NCBI GenBank assembly: GCA_030693565.1
Contig: JAUYAJ010000458.1
Location: forward strand, 1 to 5,435
Source: Rubrivivax sp.
GTDB lineage: Bacteria > Pseudomonadota > Gammaproteobacteria > Burkholderiales > Burkholderiaceae_C
Direction: 5' to 3'
Length of the DNA: 5,435 nt
Each line of letters starts with the position of its first letter. The stretch's first letter is position 1. The translations under genes were made by a program, and so were the position numbers. Below, in pieces: positions 1 through 5,435 of the stretch. The notes under the pieces were generated by a model. It made no database searches. It was not told the DNA's origin and saw only the letters and a list, made by a program, of their open reading frames with translations.

Positions 1-1165
1 CCGCGCCGGCCGCCCAGTCCCAGACCGCCAGGTCGGCGGTTGCGCCGGCTTCCAGGCGGCCGATCTCGCCGTCCAGCCCCAGCGCCTGCGCCGCCCCCAG
101 CGTGGCGGCGTGCAGCGCGCTCCAGGGGCTGAGCCGGGTGCCGCGCAGCGCCTGCACCTTGTAGGCCTCGGCCAGCGTGCGCTGCATCGACAAGCTGGTG
201 CCGCCGCCGACGTCGCTGCCCATCGAGACCCGATGGCCGCTGTCGACGGCGGCCTGCCAGTCGAACAGGCCGCTGCCCAGGAACAGGTTGCTGCTCGGGC
301 AGTGCGAGATCTGCGCGCCGCTGGCTTGCAGCAGCGCGCGGTCGGCAGCGTCGAGCCAGATGCCGTGGGCGAGCACGGCGCGCTCGTGCAACAGGCCGTG
401 GCGGTGGTAAACGTCGAGGTAGCTGCGCGCTTCGGGGAACAGTTCGGCGATCCAGCGCACTTCGTCGGTGTTTTCAGCGACATGGGTCTGCAGGTAGACC
501 CCGGGATGGCGCCGGCACAGCGCGCCGGCCATCGCCAGTTGCTCGGGGCTGCTGGTGGCGGCGAAGCGCACCGTCACCGCGTAGGCGTTGCGGCCGCGCC
601 CATGCCAGCGCTCGATCAAGTCTTCGCAGTCGCGCTCGGCGCCGGCCACGTCGTCGCGCAGGCCATCCGGCGCGTGGCGGTCCATCAACACCTTGCCGGC
701 GATCAGCCGCATGCCGCGCGCGGCGGCGGCGGCGAACAAGGTCTCGGCCGACACCTTGTGCACGGTGGGAAAGACCACGGCCGCGGTCGTGCCATGGGCA
801 AGCAAGGCGTCGAGAAAACGCGCCGCGCCTTGCGCCGCCACGTCAGCATCGGCAAAGCGCAGTTCGGCCGGGAAGGTGTAGCGCGCCAGCCAGTCGAGCA
901 AACCCGTTGCCGGGCTGGCGATGACGTCCAGCTGCGGGCAGTGCACATGGGTGTCGATGAAGCCGGGCAGGATCAAGCGCCCGCGGTGGTCTTCCCGCAG
1001 CCAGTCTTCGCCCGGTGGCTGCTCGCCCGGCATGGCGCCGGCGAGCCGCTCACCGTCGATCAGCAGCCAGTGGTCGGGCCGCCAGCGCACGCCGTCCATC
1101 GCGCTGCTGCCCCAGGCCGGCGCGGCCGTGAAGTCGAGCAGGTCGGCGCGCAGTGCGCGCTTCAT
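1..1165 (-). CDS. guaD: Guanine deaminase, C-terminus cut by window edge
   Basis: Zinc amidohydrolase that hydrolyses guanine to xanthine and ammonia in the cytoplasm, feeding the xanthine dehydrogenase encoded divergently. Reading the minus strand gives 388 uninterrupted codons. Metal and catalytic motifs are all in one frame: DTHVHCPQ (H73, H75), the guanine-deaminase signature RYTFPAE (residues 95-101), QTHVAEN (H228, E231), AHG (H267), SHCPSSN (H288) and GSDVGGG (D318). Known family members such as E. coli GuaD are about 440 residues, so roughly 45-50 C-terminal residues lie outside the window; the last visible part, ADLAVWDW, is the usual beta-sandwich return of the fold. The ATG at 1163-1165 is well supported: an in-frame TGA lies at 1214-1216 with no ATG, GTG or TTG between. 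No strong Shine-Dalgarno sequence precedes it. Other amidohydrolases (TRZ/ATZ type) are the alternative, but the TFPAE and HxHxPQ motifs favour guanine deaminase. Confidence 0.94.
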   Translation of the reverse strand, partial: MKRALRADLLDFTAAPAWGSSAMDGVRWRPDHWLLIDGERLAGAMPGEQPPGEDWLREDHRGRLILPGFIDTHVHCPQLDVIASPATGLLDWLARYTFPAELRFADADVAAQGAARFLDALLAHGTTAAVVFPTVHKVSAETLFAAAAARGMRLIAGKVLMDRHAPDGLRDDVAGAERDCEDLIERWHGRGRNAYAVTVRFAATSSPEQLAMAGALCRRHPGVYLQTHVAENTDEVRWIAELFPEARSYLDVYHRHGLLHERAVLAHGIWLDAADRALLQASGAQISHCPSSNLFLGSGLFDWQAAVDSGHRVSMGSDVGGGTSLSMQRTLAEAYKVQALRGTRLSPWSALHAATLGAAQALGLDGEIGRLEAGATADLAVWDWAAGA

Positions 1166-1298
1166 GGCGTGCTGGCGCGGCCGCGCCGATGGATGGAAAC
1201 TGGGTGCATCGCGTCAGTGTCACATGGCACCGCTGGCCTGTCTTGTATTCTCCCTGGCAACACGCTCACGGGGCCATGCTCAAACCTTGCCTGCCGCC
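1166..1298. promoter_or_regulatory. Divergent guaD / xdhA intergenic region
   Basis: This is the only non-coding stretch in the window and separates the divergently transcribed guaD and xdhABC, so promoters and operators for both should lie here (inference from layout). It is somewhat less GC-rich around 1200-1260 than the flanking genes. On the plus strand TATTCT at 1246-1251 matches four of six bases of a -10 box, but no good -35 stands at 16-18 bases. On the minus strand GTGACA (plus positions 1218-1223) matches five of six bases of a -35 box but has no matching -10. No RNA gene, terminator or small ORF is evident. Confidence 0.5.
1217..1230. promoter_or_regulatory. Imperfect palindrome, candidate operator
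   Basis: The 14-mer GTGTCACATGGCAC equals its own reverse complement at 10 of 14 positions, with perfect GTG...CAC ends. It sits between the two divergent starts, 51 bases upstream of guaD and 68 bases upstream of xdhA, a position suited to a shared regulator. LysR-, GntR- and MarR-type factors commonly bind such sites in purine clusters, but no regulator gene is in the window and the symmetry does not extend cleanly outward. It could be chance. Confidence 0.25.
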
Positions 1299-2770
<1,472 letters not shown>

Positions 2771-2774
<4 letters not shown>

Positions 2775-5128
2775 ACCGCCCCACCGACCTGCCGCTGCAA
2801 CCGGCCACCGGCGCCGTCGGTGCCCGCCATGCCCATGAATCGGCCCACCTGCACGTGGCCGGCGCCGCGCCCTATACCGACGACTTGCCCGAACTCGCCG
2901 GCACCTTGCACGCTGCGCTCGGCTTGTCGCCCCTGGCGCACGGTGTGCTGCGATCGATCGACCTGGCCCGCGTGCGCGCGATGCCCGGCGTGGTCGACGT
3001 CTTCACCGCCGGCGACATCCCCGGCGCCAACGACTGCGGCGCGCTGGTCGCCGACGACCCGGTGCTGGCCGGCGAACCCGGCGCGACGCTGCGCTACCTG
3101 GGCCAGCCGGTGTTCGCCGTCGTCGCGACCACGCGCGACGCCGCCCGCCGCGCCGCGGCGCTGGCGCGCGAAGTCATCGTGGCCGAGGCCTTGCCGCCCA
3201 TCCTGACGCCGCAGCAAGCCCATGCCGCGCAGCAATACGTGGTGGCGCCGATGCACCTGCTGCGCGGCGACGCGGCTGCCGCCATCGCCAGCGCGCCGCA
3301 CCGGCTGACGCAGGAGTTCGAGGTCGGCGGCCAGGAGCAGTTTTATCTGGAAGGCCAGATCTCTTACGCCGTGCCCACCGAAGACCGCGGCATCAAGGTC
3401 TGGTGTTCGACCCAGCATCCCACCGAGATGCAGCATGCGGTGGCGCAGCTGCTGCAGCGGCCGGCGCATGCGGTGCAGGTGGAATGCCGGCGCATGGGCG
3501 GCGGCTTCGGCGGCAAGGAGTCGCAGTCAGCGCTGTTCGCCTGCGTGGCGGCGCTGGCCGCGGTGCGGCTGCAGCGGCCCGTGAAACTGCGCCTGGACCG
3601 CGACGACGACTTCCTCGTCACCGGCCGGCGCCACTGCTTCCACTACGAGATCGACGCCGGCTACGACGACGAAGGCCGCATCCTCGGCGCCGAAGTCACG
3701 ATGGTCTCGCGCGCCGGCCATTCGGCCGACCTCTCGGGCCCGGTGATGACGCGTGCGCTGTGCCACTTCGACAACGCCTACTGGCTGCCCCACGTTGCCG
3801 TGCACGGCTACTCGGGCAAGACCAATACGCAGAGCAACACCGCCTTCCGCGGCTTTGGCGGACCGCAAGGCGCGATCGCCATCGAGCAGGTGCTCGACAC
3901 GGTGGCGCGCCGCCTCGGCCGCGACCCGCTGGCGGTACGGCGCGCCAACTTCTATGGCGTCGCCAACAACAACGTCACGCCTTATGGGCAGACGGTGGAC
4001 GACAACATCATCGCGGCGCTGGTCGACGAGCTCGAACGCAGCAGCGACTATGCGGCGCGGCGGCTGGCGGTGGCGCAGTTCAACGCCACCAGCCAGGTGC
4101 TCAAACGCGGGCTGGCGCTGACGCCGCTGAAGTTCGGCATCGCCTTCAACGTCGTCCACCTGAACCAGGCCGGCGCGCTGGTTCATGTCTACACCGACGG
4201 CTCGGTGCTGGTGAACCATGGCGGCACCGAGATGGGCCAGGGCCTGAACACCAAGGTGGCGCAAGTGGTGGCGCACGAACTCGGGCTGGCGCTGGCGCAA
4301 GTGCGCTGCAGCGCCACCGACACCCACAAGGTGGCCAACACTTCAGCCACCGCGGCCTCGACCGGCAGCGACCTCAACGGCATGGCGGCGCAGGACGCGG
4401 CCCGGCAGATCCGCCAGCGGCTGGCCGACTTTGCCGCCGCGCGCTGGGATTGCGCCGCCACTGAGCTGCACTTCGAAGCCGGCGCGGTGCACGGCGGCGG
4501 CCACAGCCTGCCCTTCGCCGAACTGGTGCAGCTGGCCTACCTGGCGCGCGTGCAGCTGTGGAGCGACGGCTTTTACGCCACGCCAGGGCTGAGCTGGAAC
4601 CGCGACACCTTGCAGGGCCGGCCCTTCCACTACTTCGCCTACGGCGCCGCCGTCAGCGAGGTGGTGGTCGACAGCCTCACCGGCGAAAGCCGGCTGCTGC
4701 GCGCCGACCTGTTGCACGACGCCGGCCGTTCGCTCAACCCGGCGATCGACATCGGCCAGGTCGAGGGCGCTTTCATCCAGGGCATGGGCTGGCTGACGAT
4801 GGAAGAGCTGGTCTGGCACCCGGCCGACGGCAGCGCCAAGGCCGGCCGCTTGCTGACGCACGCGCCCAGCACCTACAAGATCCCGACCGCCAACGACTGC
4901 CCGCCGGTCTTCAACGTGGCGCTCTACGACGCGCCGAACCGCCAGCCCAGCATCCACCGCAGCAAAGCCGTCGGCGAGCCACCGCTGCTGCTGCCCTTCT
5001 CGGTGTTCTTTGCGATCCGCGATGCCATCGCCGCGCTCGGCGCGCCGGGCTGCACGCCGCCGCTGCGCGCCCCGGCCACGGCCGAAGCCGTGCTGAACGC
5101 GATCAACGCGGTCCGGGCCAGGGCATGA
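2771..5128 (+). CDS. xdhB: Xanthine dehydrogenase large molybdopterin subunit
   Basis: Catalytic subunit that binds the molybdenum cofactor and hydroxylates hypoxanthine and xanthine to urate. The 785-residue product matches bacterial XdhB length (R. capsulatus about 777). Residues about 20-145 are the aldehyde-oxidase/xanthine-dehydrogenase a/b hammerhead domain (HESAHLHVAG, YTDDLPE); the Moco-binding domains follow. Active-site positions align with bovine enzyme residues by motif and spacing: Q215 in STQH (Q767), E250 in GGGFGGKE (E802), R328 in TRALCHFDNAY (R880), F362 in FRGFGGPQG (F914), F459 in KFGIAFN (F1009), Q490 in GGTEMGQGLNTK (Q1040) and catalytic base E736 in KAVGEPPLL (E1261). 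The E and R pair plus both phenylalanines indicate a purine hydroxylase rather than an aldehyde oxidase or CO dehydrogenase. Bovine T1010 corresponds to N460 here. Translation starts inside the xdhA stop (ATGA) without a strong ribosome site, suggesting coupling; an earlier in-frame ATG at 2447 lies deep inside xdhA. XdhC starts in its stop codon. Confidence 0.97.
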
Positions 5129-5435
5129 GCCCGGCGTTGCAGGCTGCGGCGCTGCGCTGGCGCGCCAGCGGCACGCCGGCGGTGGTGGTCGAGGTGCACG
5201 ACAGCCGCGGTTCGGTGCCGCGCGAAACCGGCACGCGCATGCTGGTGGCGGCGCACGAGGTGCTGGGCACGATCGGCGGCGGCCATCTCGAACTGAAGGC
5301 GATCTATGCCGCGCGCCGGCTGCTGGCGGGCGATGTGACGGTGGCGCGAACAGCGTTTCGCGCTCGGTCCCTCGCTGGGCCAGTGCTGCGGCGGTGCGCT
5401 CACGCTGCGGCTGTCGAAGCTGGCCGACGACGACC
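5125..5435 (+). CDS. xdhC: XdhC Moco chaperone, partial and apparently frameshifted
   Basis: XdhC-family proteins bind the molybdenum cofactor, promote its sulfuration and insert it into XdhB. The start at 5125 overlaps the xdhB stop (ATGA); a nearby AGGG at 5120-5123 is too close to be a good ribosome site, so coupling to xdhB is likely. Residues 1-70 fit the family: VVVEVHDSRGSVPRETG at 20-36 and IGGGHLELKA at 50-59. Beyond codon 72 the frame turns into unrelated arginine/alanine-rich sequence, while the +1 frame from about 5345 reads REQRFALGPSLGQCCGGAL, the expected conserved continuation. The +1 frame itself has a TGA at 5336-5338, so it cannot supply the N-terminus. One extra G at 5340/5341 would reconcile the two. 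This is either a sequencing error or a broken gene. The 3' part (C-terminal Rossmann-like domain) lies beyond the window. Confidence 0.85.
   Translation, partial: MSPALQAAALRWRASGTPAVVVEVHDSRGSVPRETGTRMLVAAHEVLGTIGGGHLELKAIYAARRLLAGDVTVARTAFRARSLAGPVLRRCAHAAAVEAGRRR
5339..5347 (+). other. xdhC: Apparent frameshift site in xdhC
   Basis: Between these positions the coding signal switches from the xdhC start frame to the +1 frame. The interval is bounded on the left by a TGA at 5336-5338 in the +1 frame and on the right by the resumption of conserved XdhC sequence (EQRFALG from 5348). Dropping one G of the GG at 5340-5341 gives GDVTWREQRF and a continuous conserved protein. No slippery heptamer or obvious downstream structure suggests programmed frameshifting, so an indel or base-calling error is more likely. 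Confidence 0.75.

Noticed and set aside
921..1298. An N-terminal extension of xdhA from ATG 921.
   Set aside because: It would be antisense to the N-terminal part of guaD, and XdhA proteins begin shortly before the ferredoxin domain, which starts right after ATG 1299.
1166..1298. A full sigma-70 promoter in the intergenic region.
   Set aside because: Only isolated half-matches were found (TATTCT at 1246-1251 on plus; GTGACA opposite 1218-1223 on minus) with no partner at 16-18 bases, so I do not call a specific promoter.
3403..4464. Open frames of 266-353 codons on both strands within xdhB.
   Set aside because: They overlap the most conserved Moco-binding part of xdhB and translate to repetitive Arg/Ala-rich sequence; no independent start signal is seen.
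4924..5403. A 159-codon minus-strand open frame covering the end of xdhB and the start of xdhC.
   Set aside because: It shows no domain and overlaps the conserved GEPP end of xdhB and the XdhC N-terminus; it crosses the xdhC frameshift only because it is a non-coding shadow.

Overview
The window is GC-rich (about 70% by eye) and strongly biased to G or C at third codon positions. It carries a purine-catabolism locus. The two-subunit XdhA/XdhB xanthine dehydrogenase with an adjacent XdhC, the divergent guanine deaminase and the codon bias together suggest a proteobacterium, most likely a high-GC betaproteobacterium of the Burkholderiales. That placement is inferred from gene architecture and composition, not from a marker gene.

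Layout: positions 1-1165 (minus strand) hold most of guanine deaminase guaD; its C-terminus runs off the left edge. Positions 1166-1298 are a 133-bp divergent intergenic region, the only real non-coding DNA here and the obvious place for control of both directions. It holds one imperfect palindrome but no convincing sigma-70 promoter. Positions 1299-2774 encode XdhA (two [2Fe-2S] clusters plus FAD domain), 2771-5128 encode XdhB (molybdopterin catalytic subunit), and 5125-5435 hold the start of xdhC (Moco-handling chaperone), cut by the right edge. The three xdh genes form a tight operon in which each junction is a 4-base ATGA stop/start overlap.

How they work together: GuaD deaminates guanine to xanthine. 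XdhAB oxidises xanthine (and hypoxanthine) to urate, passing electrons from Mo through two Fe-S clusters to FAD and NAD+. XdhC inserts and helps sulfurate the molybdenum cofactor of XdhB. The set therefore covers guanine to urate.

The most notable anomaly is in xdhC. After about 70 good codons, the conserved continuation (containing SLGQCCGG) is found only in the +1 frame, so the gene carries an apparent one-base insertion (or two-base deletion) between about 5339 and 5347. I did not find a novel system; apart from this lesion the region looks like a standard, intact purine-degradation cluster.
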